Positions 16,801 through 24,331 of a DNA stretch of 64,000 bases are shown one piece after another. Both the position numbers and the translations under genes were made by a program. Origin of the DNA: Amycolatopsis aidingensis (lineage in GTDB: Bacteria; Actinomycetota; Actinomycetes; Mycobacteriales; Pseudonocardiaceae); NCBI RefSeq assembly GCF_018885265.1, contig NZ_CP076538.1, forward strand, positions 4,190,001 through 4,254,000, given 5' to 3'. Numbering within the stretch: position 1 is the first letter of the stretch; each line of letters starts with the position of its first letter. Under the pieces are notes generated by a model, which worked only from the letters and a program-made list of their open reading frames with translations, did not search any database and was not told the origin of the DNA.

Positions 16801-17107
16801 GACCGCGCGTGAGCTGCATGAGGAGGCCCTCGCCATCGCGCGTCGGGTGGGCGATCCGCGTGCAGTGGCGCTGGCGCAGGAGGGCCTCGCCGGGGTGCAT
16901 GCCCTGGCGGGCGAGCCCGTGCAGGCGGCCAGGCTGCTCGGGGCCGCCGCGGCGGCCAGGGAGTCGGTGGGCGCACCGCTGCCGCTCGCCGAACGTGGGG
17001 ACGTCGACCGGATCACCGCGACGGTCCGCGCCCTGCTGAGTGCGGAGGAGTTCGCCGCCGAGTTCGCTAGGCCGCCCGAGAGTCCCGGCGTTCGGCCGTA
17101 TTCGTGA
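13883..17107 (+). CDS. BTAD/AfsR-like regulator with NB-ARC ATPase and TPR domains
   Basis: The protein is 1074 residues from the GTG at 13883, which begins the conserved VRFGVLGPLAVWAGDG. The N-terminal winged-helix DNA-binding domain (about 1-95) is followed by the bacterial transcriptional activation domain (about 96-245), an NB-ARC/STAND ATPase with the P-loop LTGPGGVGKTSL (about 290-600, with LMLDNCEQL as Walker B) and many TPR-like helical pairs to the end. Proteins of this AfsR-like build activate secondary-metabolism or stress genes after nucleotide-driven assembly. There is no ribosome site; a leaderless message is possible. Longer upstream starts would add unconserved residues read across the divergent promoter. 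The last 41 bp overlap the convergent SDR gene. Confidence 0.88.
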   Translation: MRFGVLGPLAVWAGDGSTVRVPESKVRALLANLLIQEGRPVSADRLAEDLWGDQPPGNPGNTLQTKVSQLRRALDRAEPGARGMVVHGPAGYRLDLPPDALDLHRFRALTASAQADDDPRRRVDLLSEALALWRGPALADFADEPFAAAAIQRLEEGRLVAVEERAQARLELGEHGPLLGELGDLVARHPLRERLRALQLRALYLAGRQGEALAGYAEVRGLLAGELGLDPGPELAAVHQAILRQDPALGATSGPATRARTNLPAPLTELVGRAEAVRSVAMLVERHRLVTLTGPGGVGKTSLAVETARGLDAVAPDGVWLVELAGLDRQSCVPHSCTGEDWIAQLVAAELGVREDTAGDAELPAGPAGLAQRLAEVLRDRAMLLMLDNCEQLTEPIAALAARLLRTVPGMRILATSQEPLGVAAEVIWTVPPLDVPGQDAETDPREFSAVRLFAARAAATAPGFVLDRDTAAAVATICRRLDGIPLALELAATRVRTLGVHELLARLDDRFRLLAAGRRDAPARQRTLRAMIDWSWELLTPAERIVLRRLAVHAEGCGLEAAETVCAGDGVRPEEVLDLLARLVDRSLVVSQPDAGSGPRYRLLESVAAYCLERVREADESQRLLLRHAEYYGCLAERADPLLRGPGQRRWLDRLDVETANLRTALDTAVRQGAAGLALRLVNALTWYWFLRGRIREARRSLRTALAAPGAAPATARSIAEAWEAGLAVLAGARVPEVVKDGVAAAEAIDEPLPRARALWFLGYVLTTVADRSAEDLTARALAEFRDRDDRWGVAAALCDRVSQAIGRGEFTGARRDAAAGAELFQGLGDRWGQLQSSFALGVLAEASGEYEEAARLHRAGLGMAEELGLWPEVSYQLSWLGRIALLTGDFAEARRFHERAMRLAAEQGFTPGEMYAETGLALGARREGRLADAERHLRRVLEWHREVGFEPAGALILDELGFVAEQRGEPETARELHEEALAIARRVGDPRAVALAQEGLAGVHALAGEPVQAARLLGAAAAARESVGAPLPLAERGDVDRITATVRALLSAEEFAAEFARPPESPGVRPYS

Positions 17108-18542
17108 TGTTGCGGACCATGCCGCCGAAGATCAGCCCGTGGAAGGGCGCGATGCCCTTCCAGTAGAGGTGCCCTGCCAGCCCGTGCGGTTCGAACACCG
17201 CGCGCTGCCGGTATCTCGCGCCACCCGCGGGGTCCGGGAGGGCGGACAGCTCGAGCCAGGCGCGCCCTGGCAACCGCATCTCGGCACGCAGCCGCAGCTC
17301 GTGCGGCCGGTCCAGATACTCCACCCGCCACCAGTCGAGGGCCTCCCCCAGGTGCAGGTGCCGCGGGTCACGGCGGCCACGGCGCAGGCCGACCCCGCCG
17401 AGCAGCCGGTCGATCCAGCCGCGCACCGACCAGGCGAGCGGAAAGGAGTACCACCCGTGCTCACCGCCGATCGACTCGATGACCTGCCACAGCACCTCGA
17501 CCTCGGCGGAGGTCCGGCGTTCGCGGACGTCCTCGTACAGGGTGCCGCCCGCCCATGCGGGGTCGGAGGGCAACGGCCCGGATGGCGCACCCGGGATGGC
17601 CGCGTCCGACCAGCGGGTGGGCACATCGGCGTCGCGGATGCGGCCCAGGGCCAACTCGATCGCGCGCTCGTAGGAGATCCGGCCCGCGTCGGGCTCGGGG
17701 ATGTAGGCGGAGATGTCGTCGTCCTGACAGACCACCTCGTGCACCAGGGATTCGATCAGTGGCACCGCGATGCTGCGTGGCACGGGGGTGACGAGGTTGA
17801 CCCACTGCGCGGACAGCCACGGGGTAAGCACCGGGACCGGGAGAACCAGGCGACGTGGCAGCTCGGCGACCCGGGCATAGCGGCGCATCATGTCCAAATA
17901 GGACAGTACGTCCGGTCCCCCGATGTCGAAGCCACGGTTGATCTCGCCTTGGAGGGTGGCCGCGTGGACCAGGTAGTGCAGCACGTCCCGCACGGCGATC
18001 GGCTGGACCCGGTTGTGCACCCACCGCGGAGTCACCATCAGCGGCAGCCGTTCGGTGAGGTGTCGCAGCATCTCGAAGCTGGCCGACCCGGAGCCCAGGA
18101 TCACCGCAGCTCGCAGCACGATCGTCGGCACCCCGGATTCAAGCAGGATCCGCCCCACCTCAGCACGCGAGGCAAGGTGAGCGGAGAGGTCGGCGCCCTC
18201 CGGTGTGAGGCCGCCAAGGTAGATGATCCGACCAACGCCGGCTTCGCGAGCGCACGTGGCCACCGTCGCCGCGGCCGCCCGATCGCGCTCCACGAAGTCA
18301 TGCTGGTGCAGCGCATGCACCAGGTAGTAGGCGACCTCCTGCCCCTGGAGGGCGGCGGCCACGCTGTCCGGGTCGGTGACGTCACCGGGAACGATCTCGG
18401 CGCGGTCCCGCCACGGTGCCTCGGCGAGCTTGCCGGTGTCCCGCGCCACCGCGCGCACCTCGTGCCCAGCCCGCAGTAGCTCCGGGATCAGCCTGCCGCC
18501 GATATAGCCGGTCGCGCCGAACACCACACACCGCATACCCAT
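17067..18542 (-). CDS. NAD(P)H-binding SDR with C-terminal DUF2867 domain
   Basis: The 491-residue protein begins with an atypical short-chain dehydrogenase/NmrA-like fold (CVVFGATGYIGGRLIPELL; nucleotide-specific ARDTGK after strand 2), which covers about the first 300 residues including YLVHALHQHDF. The remaining part, with VEVLWQVIESIGGEHGWYSF and later KGIAPFHGLIFGGMV, matches the DUF2867 domain often fused to this fold. Members are thought to be oxidoreductases or NAD(P)H sensors, but the substrate is not known. AGGT precedes the ATG at 18542 by 7 bases; a second ATG two codons on is possible. The 3' end overlaps the BTAD regulator gene by 41 bp. Confidence 0.85.
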   Translation of the reverse strand: MGMRCVVFGATGYIGGRLIPELLRAGHEVRAVARDTGKLAEAPWRDRAEIVPGDVTDPDSVAAALQGQEVAYYLVHALHQHDFVERDRAAAATVATCAREAGVGRIIYLGGLTPEGADLSAHLASRAEVGRILLESGVPTIVLRAAVILGSGSASFEMLRHLTERLPLMVTPRWVHNRVQPIAVRDVLHYLVHAATLQGEINRGFDIGGPDVLSYLDMMRRYARVAELPRRLVLPVPVLTPWLSAQWVNLVTPVPRSIAVPLIESLVHEVVCQDDDISAYIPEPDAGRISYERAIELALGRIRDADVPTRWSDAAIPGAPSGPLPSDPAWAGGTLYEDVRERRTSAEVEVLWQVIESIGGEHGWYSFPLAWSVRGWIDRLLGGVGLRRGRRDPRHLHLGEALDWWRVEYLDRPHELRLRAEMRLPGRAWLELSALPDPAGGARYRQRAVFEPHGLAGHLYWKGIAPFHGLIFGGMVRNITNTAERRDSRAA

Positions 18543-18595
18543 GATCTTTACCTAATCCGGCCTCCGCCGCAGTGGGCGGGGTGTCAGCAGCGCCC

Positions 18596-19786
18596 CTAGA
18601 AGGGTGGTTTGTCGTTGTCTGGGGTGAGGGGTTCGTGGAGGGGTTCGCGGGGGCTTTGGTGGATGTCTCCGTGGGGTGTGGTGATGGTGGGTATCCCGTC
18701 GATGACTTCGTATTTCCATCCCGGCAGGTCTTTGAGGTGGTGGTCGCGTTCGCAGTAGCCGACCAGCTCTTCTTCCCGGGTGCCTCCGCCTGTGGCCCAG
18801 TCGGTGGTGTGGTCGTTCTGGCATTGCTGGGAGGGCCGGTGGCACCCGATGCCCTGGCATTCCCGGTCTCGTACCCGTACGAACTCATCCAGTGCCGCCG
18901 GGGGCCGGTACCGCGTACGCCCCAGGTCGGTGGGGTGTCCGGTGGCCGGGTCGGTCAGCAACCGTCGCCACACACTGTCCGGATGCGTAGCCAGCTCCCG
19001 CGCCAACGCCGCCGGGATATGCCCATGCCCGGCCAGATACCCCGGCTGCTCATCCAGCCCCAGCAGGGAGCTGGCGGCGAAGTACAGGTACACCTCCGTC
19101 CGCGGCGCCCGGATCGTGCCGTCCTCTCGGAGGGCCAAATCAGCGAACACGTCCGCCCGCAACTGCTCCAACGTGCGACTGTCCCCTTCTTTCCGCATCC
19201 GTCGGGCGGCCCGGTCACACCGCGCATAAATCGCACTGGCCACCTCCGTCGGGAGGTCGGCCATCAGGCTGGACACCCCATCCTCCTGATGCGCCAGCTC
19301 CAGCGACCGTTGTGCCCGCCGGGCCCGGGTGCGCCGCGCCGCCCCGTCCGGGTCGACCGCGAGCACCTGGTAGCGCACCGACCGCCGCAAACTCGTCCGG
19401 TCTTTACGCTCCAGTTTGTCGCCCATCCGCTCATCCACCTCCCGGGCCTGGTGGTCGGTGAGGACCGCGGTGGGTTCCACCACCGCTTTCACCTTCTCCT
19501 GATCAATCCGGCCCTCCCGGAACGCGGCGAGGGTGTTCGGCAACCGGGTGAGGTGCTGCCCCAGCGCCAGGGCTTCCTCCACCCGGTGCCGGGTCCAGTA
19601 GAGGCGCCCGGCGATCTCGGTCACCAGCGAGACCCGTTCGTCCCCGTCGTGGGCGAGGTCGGCCACCAGCAGCACCCGCCGCGCCTCCAGCCGGGCGATG
19701 GCGCGTTCGTTGGCCTCCAAGGCGTCGAGTGTGGTGAGTGCGTCTTCTGGAGGATCCGTGTGCGGATCAGAACTGTGTCTGTCCAT
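18596..19786 (-). CDS. DUF222 protein with C-terminal HNH endonuclease domain
   Basis: The 396-residue protein is of the actinobacterial 13E12/REP13E12 type: an N-terminal helical DUF222 region (about 20-290) followed by an HNH nuclease fold with CQGIGCHRPSQQCQNDHTTDW and then a second Cys/His part (YCERDHHLKDLPGW) that would bind a structural metal. Such genes occur in several copies per genome and are suspected of mobility, though no transposition is proven. I chose the ATG at 19786; an upstream in-frame GTG at 19852 would add 22 residues without a family match. The upstream gap is less GC-rich than its neighbours. The intergenic repeat array at 20.0 kb lies behind its promoter region. Confidence 0.85.
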   Translation of the reverse strand: MDRHSSDPHTDPPEDALTTLDALEANERAIARLEARRVLLVADLAHDGDERVSLVTEIAGRLYWTRHRVEEALALGQHLTRLPNTLAAFREGRIDQEKVKAVVEPTAVLTDHQAREVDERMGDKLERKDRTSLRRSVRYQVLAVDPDGAARRTRARRAQRSLELAHQEDGVSSLMADLPTEVASAIYARCDRAARRMRKEGDSRTLEQLRADVFADLALREDGTIRAPRTEVYLYFAASSLLGLDEQPGYLAGHGHIPAALARELATHPDSVWRRLLTDPATGHPTDLGRTRYRPPAALDEFVRVRDRECQGIGCHRPSQQCQNDHTTDWATGGGTREEELVGYCERDHHLKDLPGWKYEVIDGIPTITTPHGDIHQSPREPLHEPLTPDNDKPPF

Positions 19787-20023
19787 ACCCACAATTGTAT
19801 CGACGAGTCCGACGAAAATTCCCCGCGTGAATGTATACCCGCCGGTATTCACTCGAATGCGTGTTCGACACAGAATGCATGCCAGGCCGGGCCCGGGGTG
19901 CCCGTTCCGTGGGGTGCTGGCGCTAGTAACCAGCCCTGCTAGTGGTGATGCGTGCAGCGCCAGTGCCCCACGGCGCGCCGAAGGCGTGCCTGAAACCCAG
20001 CCACAACCACCCTCACCCCGTCA
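19787..20023. other. Intergenic region upstream of the DUF222 gene
   Basis: No gene is seen here. The first 70 bp are A/T-richer than the surroundings and probably hold the DUF222 promoter, including an imperfect dyad (GTGAATACC and GGTAT.ATTCAC, about 19825-19852). The rest grades into the repeat array that follows. Confidence 0.4.
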
Positions 20024-20149
20024 CCGGCAAACTCGCCTACGCGAGCGGCAAACACGATGTACGGGAACGGCCAAAGCGTGCGCGTGGGCAGCCAACGCGT
20101 GCGCGGGAACGGCAAACACGCGCGCGTGGGCGGCAAACACGCGGGTGGG
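20024..20149. repeat. Intergenic array of about six degenerate 20-22 bp repeats
   Basis: Six head-to-tail copies of a unit whose best copies read CGGCAAACACGCG followed by CGTGGG or GGTGGG. Units begin near 20024, 20045, 20066, 20089, 20109 and 20130. They vary at the CAAACAC core (CAAACTC, CCAAAGC, CCAACGC) but keep spacing. The array ends exactly at the stop codon of the SDR gene. The same unit recurs at 49.7 kb. There are no spacers, so this is not a CRISPR array. Confidence 0.8.
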
Positions 20150-21124
20150 TCAGGGGAGGGCGGCGGCCTGGGCGCACCAGGACCAGACGGCGTCCCGCTC
20201 GGCCTCGGTTTCCCGGGTCCAGGGCAGCAGGTGCGCCGGGCGTTCTCTGCGGTCGTGCCAGAAGCGTCCGCTTGGCAAGGGTTCGGGGGTTGCGGCGAGC
20301 CAGACGGCGGTGTCGGCCCCCTGCTGGAGGTTCCGCAGAATCGGGCCGGTGAGGCGGCGGAATCCAGGAAGCGAGTCGGCAACGCCCGGGGTGTCCGCCC
20401 AGCCGGGATGCATGGTGTGCACGGCGATCCGGTCCGGTCCCCACCGGCGGGCCAGCATCGGCGCGAGGGCCACCTGGATCCGCTTCGTCCGCGCGTACGC
20501 GGTCGCGCCCCGGTACTCCCCCACCGTGTACTCCAGGTCGTTCGCGGGCAGCGACTGGGTGTACATCCCGCCGGAGGACACCAAGATCACCCGGCCAGAG
20601 TCCGCGGCACGCAGCCCGGGGCGCAACGACTCGGTCATCCGCAGCGGCCCGAGCACATGCGTGGCCAGGGCCAGCTCGTGTCCTTGTGCCGAGGTCGAAC
20701 GGGTGGGCGGGAGGACACCGGCGTTGTGCACCACCACGTCCACCGCATGCTCGGCGTCCAGCAGTTCCCCCGCCATCCGCCGCACGTCCTCGAGATCGGA
20801 GACGTCACAGCGCAGCACCCGGAACTGCGCCCCGGGCACGGTATCGGCGAGTTCGGCACGGGCGCGCTCCCCTTTGGCCGTGTCCCGCACCACCAGGTAC
20901 ACCCGGGCACCGAGCCGGGCGAGACCGGCGGCGGTCGCCATGCCGAGGCCGGAACCGGCCCCGGTCACCACCGCGGCGCGGTCGCGCAGCGCACCCGGCT
21001 CCGGATCGGCTGGCCACCCCGGCAACCGCCTGCGCAGTTCGAAGCCCGATCGCGGATATCCCGCCAGCACGCTGCGATCCAGCAGCGTGTCGACCAACCC
21101 ACCGATCCGCTCCTGCCATGTCAT
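20150..21124 (-). CDS. Short-chain dehydrogenase/reductase
   Basis: The 324-residue protein carries a classical SDR core after about 45 extra N-terminal residues: the cofactor loop VVTGAGSGLGMATAAGLARLG, then DVSDLEDV, the NAGV motif (VVVHNAGVLPP), catalytic Ser in RVILVSSGGM, and a YARTK active site (Tyr and Lys). It resembles the retinol-dehydrogenase-like/WW-oxidoreductase group that acts on lipids or large alcohols. Arg after strand 2 (VVRDTAKG) suggests NADPH. The ATG at 21124 has only a weak GGGA upstream, so the start could be a few codons different. It is followed directly by the repeat array and preceded, 37 bp away, by the SRPBCC gene in the same direction. Confidence 0.85.
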   Translation of the reverse strand: MTWQERIGGLVDTLLDRSVLAGYPRSGFELRRRLPGWPADPEPGALRDRAAVVTGAGSGLGMATAAGLARLGARVYLVVRDTAKGERARAELADTVPGAQFRVLRCDVSDLEDVRRMAGELLDAEHAVDVVVHNAGVLPPTRSTSAQGHELALATHVLGPLRMTESLRPGLRAADSGRVILVSSGGMYTQSLPANDLEYTVGEYRGATAYARTKRIQVALAPMLARRWGPDRIAVHTMHPGWADTPGVADSLPGFRRLTGPILRNLQQGADTAVWLAATPEPLPSGRFWHDRRERPAHLLPWTRETEAERDAVWSWCAQAAALP

Positions 21125-21161
21125 GGTCCCATGGTGGCAGCGCGGGACACCGGCCGCAGGC

Positions 21162-21809
21162 TCAGGACCCGGCGGCCTCCCCGGACCCGGTGTAGAAGGC
21201 GGTGGTCCGCTCCGCGGCCGCCCGCGCCGCGGCCTCGTCCGTGCCCGCGGCCACGCTCGCCGCGCGCCAGCGTTCGCTGCTCTCGGCCGCGAACCGCTTG
21301 CCCTCATCGGACTCGCTCCAGGCCGCGACCTCCTGTGGATCGGAGCCATCGCCGGCTTCCAGGTGCAACGCCAGACCCAGCAGGCCGAGATCCCAGCCCA
21401 CGCCCACGGCGCCGGGTCCGAACTGCTCCCACAGCTCGTCGCTGACATGCGCGATGTGTTCCAGCTCGAACCGGGTCCTGTCATCCGCCTCGCGCGCCAG
21501 CCGCACCTCGATCCAGCTGACCTGCCCGCCGTACTCCCAGGTGGCGGCGAAGCTCTCGGGCGGATCGCACCGCTCGATCTTGCCGCCGGCATTGCCCTCC
21601 AGCTGGTAGCGACCGCCGAGGCGAAGGTCGCCGGTGACCGGAAGGAACCACCGTCGGATGCGTTCGGCATTGGTGCAGGCGTCCCACACATCCTCCAGTT
21701 CCGCGTTGTACACCTGGCTTATGGTGATCACGCGGGCCTGGCCCGCGTCCAGCACTCGGCTGCCGAGCTCACGCCGCACGGCGTTGATCCGGTGAGTCAC
21801 GTCGATCAT
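21162..21809 (-). CDS. SRPBCC/AHSA1-type protein
   Basis: The 215-residue protein starts with a START/Bet v1-like AHSA1 domain: VITISQVYNAELEDVWDACT, then RIRRWFLPVTGDLRLGGRYQ and EYGGQVSWIEVRLA, the usual strand-helix landmarks. Members form a hydrophobic cavity and are often encoded beside an ArsR-family repressor, as here. The C-terminal 60 residues form an extra charged, Ala-rich helical tail. GAGGGAACC precedes the ATG at 21809. The ArsR gene ends 20 bp upstream, so the two make one operon under ArsR autoregulation. The ligand is unknown; in related pairs the domain helps the cell respond to small hydrophobic compounds. Confidence 0.87.
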   Translation of the reverse strand: MIDVTHRINAVRRELGSRVLDAGQARVITISQVYNAELEDVWDACTNAERIRRWFLPVTGDLRLGGRYQLEGNAGGKIERCDPPESFAATWEYGGQVSWIEVRLAREADDRTRFELEHIAHVSDELWEQFGPGAVGVGWDLGLLGLALHLEAGDGSDPQEVAAWSESDEGKRFAAESSERWRAASVAAGTDEAAARAAAERTTAFYTGSGEAAGS

Positions 21810-21829
21810 GGTTCCCTCCTCGTGTTCGG

Positions 21830-22174
21830 TTACTGCTCCTCGCCGCGTAGCCTGCGCTCGCGCTTACCCCTGGCCAGCTCGGTCGCCAGTGCGTCCAGAT
21901 GCGGGGTCCAGAATCGACGGAAACGGTCGAGCCACACGTCCACATCCCGCAGCGGCTCGGAGTTCACCGCGTACAGCCGCCGGGTGCCCTCTGGCCGCAC
22001 GGTGGCGAAACCGTTCTCCCGCAGCACTTTCAGATGCTGCGACACGGCCGGCTGACTGATCCCGAACTCCTCGACGATCACCGCGCACACCGCGCCGGAG
22101 GTCTGCTCGCCCTCGGCGAGCAGCTCGAGGATCCTGCGGCGAACCGGATCACCGAGTACGTCGAACGCATGCAC
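21830..22174 (-). CDS. ArsR-family repressor of the SRPBCC operon
   Basis: The 114-residue winged-helix protein has the SdpR-like ArsR pattern: FDVLGDPVRRRILELLAEGE, then EFGISQPAVSQHLKVLRENG as the recognition helix and RRLYAVN in the wing. The metal-binding ELCVCDL motif of true ArsR sensors is absent, so metals are not the likely signal. The start is GTG at 22174 with no ribosome site; TAGTTT lies 6 bp before it on the minus strand, matching a leaderless promoter. Two palindromes just upstream are candidate operators, through which it would control itself and possibly the divergent serine hydrolase gene. Confidence 0.88.
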   Translation of the reverse strand: MHAFDVLGDPVRRRILELLAEGEQTSGAVCAVIVEEFGISQPAVSQHLKVLRENGFATVRPEGTRRLYAVNSEPLRDVDVWLDRFRRFWTPHLDALATELARGKRERRLRGEEQ

Positions 22175-22195
22175 CAGGACAAACTACCAGTCCAG

Positions 22196-22225
22196 ACTTA
22201 TATAAGTACAGTCTTAGTTTAAGAC
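22196..22225. promoter_or_regulatory. Two palindromic operators upstream of arsR
   Basis: ACTTATATAAGT (22196-22207) is a perfect 12-bp palindrome. GTCTTA-GTT-TAAGAC (22211-22225) is a second perfect dyad 3 bp away. Both are A/T-rich in a GC-rich genome and sit just upstream of the predicted arsR start, as expected for ArsR/SdpR-type binding sites. They also lie about 80 bp ahead of the divergent hydrolase gene. Confidence 0.7.
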
Positions 22226-22305
22226 CTGTCACAGACCCATCGGTAGCGTCCGTTCCGGCCGGCAACGACATGCCGGGCCACACCAAGGAAACGGGGTGAG
22301 TCGTG

Positions 22306-24234
22306 ATGAGCACGACGTCAAGACGCGGTGCCAGGCGGGCCTGGCTGGGGGTACCGCTGGCCGCGGCGATGGCGGTGACCTTGCTGCCGGTCACCGGCGC
22401 GCCCGCGGCGGCGCATCCGGGGATACCGTCCCCGGTCTTCGACCCGGACGCGGTCTCCTGGGCCTCGATCCGGGACGCGAGCAGCGCCGGGTTCCAGGAC
22501 AGGCTGGACACCTACCGCAGGCAGGGGTTCCTGCCGGTGGACATCGACATCGAGGTCGACGGCAGGCAGTACCGGGCGGGCGCGGTGTTCCAGCGAAACC
22601 TGGACAACCGGGACTGGACGGTGATCAGGGATCTGACCTCCGCCGAGTTCGGCGAGGAGTGGCGGCGGCAGGTGGACCGCCGGATGCGCCTGGTGGACCA
22701 GGAAAGCTACCTGCTCGACGGGGTACGCAGGTACGCGGCGGTGTTCGTGGCGAACACCGAGGGATACGGCTGGGCCTCCAAGCGGAACATGACCACCGCG
22801 CAGGCCCATGACTTCTACCTCGACCAACGCGCGACCCGGATGCCGGTGGACGTGGACAGCTACGGCACCCCGGACGCGCCGCGATTCGCGCTGGCCTGGG
22901 TGGACAATGCCGAGAAGCTGGACTGGCGGCTGCACCGGCAGCTCACCAGCGCCGAGTTCAGCGAGAAGTTCGCCGCCTACCAGGGCAAGTTCCGGGTGCT
23001 GGCGTTCGACTCCATGCAGACCGCGCAGGGCCAGCGCTACTCGGCGATCTGGGTGGAGAACCGCGACGGCCGCGGCTGGGCCGAACGTCGCGATCTGACC
23101 GCGCAGAACTTCGCCAACTGGTGGCACCGCTACAGCGACGAGGGCTACCGGCTGGTGGGCTTCGACCGGTACCAGACCGTGAACGGCCCGCGCTACACCG
23201 GGATCTGGCGGCAGAACAGCGACCGTCCGAACTGGTCACTGAAGAACGAGGTGAACCAGCGCGTACTGCAGGAGCTGACCGCGACGGACGTTCCCGGCAT
23301 CAGCGTGGCGGTGACCCAGGGCAACCAGCTGCGTTATCTGCGCGGCTTCGGCCATGCCGATGTGAACGACAACGAGTGGATGGACGGCACCTTCGTCGGC
23401 CCGTTCAACTCGGTGAGCAAGGCGGTGGCCGGCGCACTCACCATGGACGTCGCCGAGTCCAGCGGCGGCGCGTTCACCCTCGGCCAGAACACCCGCGACC
23501 AGGTGCCACAGCTGCCGAACCACCACACCCACGAGATCGGCGAGCTGACCAGCCTGCGCGGCTGTGTCGGGCACTACGGCGAGATCCCGGCAGGCACCTT
23601 CGACAATCCGCCCTACCCCACGGCGGAGGCCGCGGTGAACGAGTTCGCAGGCGAGCCGCTGGCCTGCACCCCCGGCACTCAGTGGAAGTACAGCACGCAC
23701 AGCTACTCGGTGCTCGGCTGGGCGCTCGAGGAGTACCTCGGCGAACCGATCGGCGAGATCGTCGAGGAGTGGGTGACCCAGAAGTACGGGCTGGCCAGCC
23801 TGCGGCCGATCGACCTCGGGAACACCGGGGTGCGGCGGATGACCCTGTACTCGACATCGAACACCGAGCTCACCGCTGGTGACTCCAGCTACAAGGTACT
23901 CGGCGGCGGCCTGGAAGGCTCGGTAAGGGACATGGCCCGGTTCGGCCAGAAACTGGTCACCGGCCAGATACTCGGCGCGGCCGCGATGGACGACATGCTC
24001 ACCCCGCCGGACGGGCTGAGTAGCTACGCGCACGGCTGGTGGACCGGTACCGAGAACGGGCACGAGGTCGCGGCCAAGGACGGCAACTGGCCGGGCAGCC
24101 GCACCTACCTGCGGGTCTACCCGGAGGACGACGTCGTGGTCGCGGTGATGAGCAACCGGGACGGCGGCGGGCACAGCCCGATCCAGCTCGGTAGGGACAT
24201 CGGCGCGATGATCCTGGCCGAGCTCGACGCCTGA
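22306..24234 (+). CDS. Secreted serine hydrolase with N-terminal tandem repeats (BTRD1-type) and beta-lactamase-fold domain
   Basis: The 642-residue preprotein has a signal peptide (RRAWLGVPLAAAMAVTLLPV). Residues about 45-315 are five copies of a 50-residue unit with a beta strand, RYAAVFV/RYSAIWV-type core and W-x-x-x-R/K-x-L-T-S-A-E-F turn, as in bacterial tandem repeat domain 1 of polyglycine-hydrolase-like proteins. The rest is a class C beta-lactamase/serine peptidase S12 domain: Ser369 and Lys372 in SVSK, and KYSTHSYSVLG in the place of the YxN loop. Such enzymes cleave peptides or esters outside the cell. GGGGTGAG precedes the start; a GTG one codon earlier is equally possible. A strong hairpin follows the stop. 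Confidence 0.85.
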   Translation: MSTTSRRGARRAWLGVPLAAAMAVTLLPVTGAPAAAHPGIPSPVFDPDAVSWASIRDASSAGFQDRLDTYRRQGFLPVDIDIEVDGRQYRAGAVFQRNLDNRDWTVIRDLTSAEFGEEWRRQVDRRMRLVDQESYLLDGVRRYAAVFVANTEGYGWASKRNMTTAQAHDFYLDQRATRMPVDVDSYGTPDAPRFALAWVDNAEKLDWRLHRQLTSAEFSEKFAAYQGKFRVLAFDSMQTAQGQRYSAIWVENRDGRGWAERRDLTAQNFANWWHRYSDEGYRLVGFDRYQTVNGPRYTGIWRQNSDRPNWSLKNEVNQRVLQELTATDVPGISVAVTQGNQLRYLRGFGHADVNDNEWMDGTFVGPFNSVSKAVAGALTMDVAESSGGAFTLGQNTRDQVPQLPNHHTHEIGELTSLRGCVGHYGEIPAGTFDNPPYPTAEAAVNEFAGEPLACTPGTQWKYSTHSYSVLGWALEEYLGEPIGEIVEEWVTQKYGLASLRPIDLGNTGVRRMTLYSTSNTELTAGDSSYKVLGGGLEGSVRDMARFGQKLVTGQILGAAAMDDMLTPPDGLSSYAHGWWTGTENGHEVAAKDGNWPGSRTYLRVYPEDDVVVAVMSNRDGGGHSPIQLGRDIGAMILAELDA

Positions 24235-24250
24235 CCGGCGGCTGAGCCGT

Positions 24251-24285
24251 CCGGGCGGGGATGGCCGGAAACCGTCCCCGCCCGG
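24251..24285 (+). terminator. GC-rich hairpin after the serine hydrolase gene
   Basis: Arms 24251-24264 and 24272-24285 pair at 13 of 14 positions (CCGGGCGGGG against CCCCGCCCGG, then one G-U-type pair), with a 7-base loop. It starts 16 bp after the stop. There is no long U-run, as is usual for actinobacterial terminators. Confidence 0.7.
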
Positions 24286-24331
24286 GCCTTGTCCGGGTAT
24301 AGTCCCCCGCGCCGCACGCCGGGAGCCGAGC

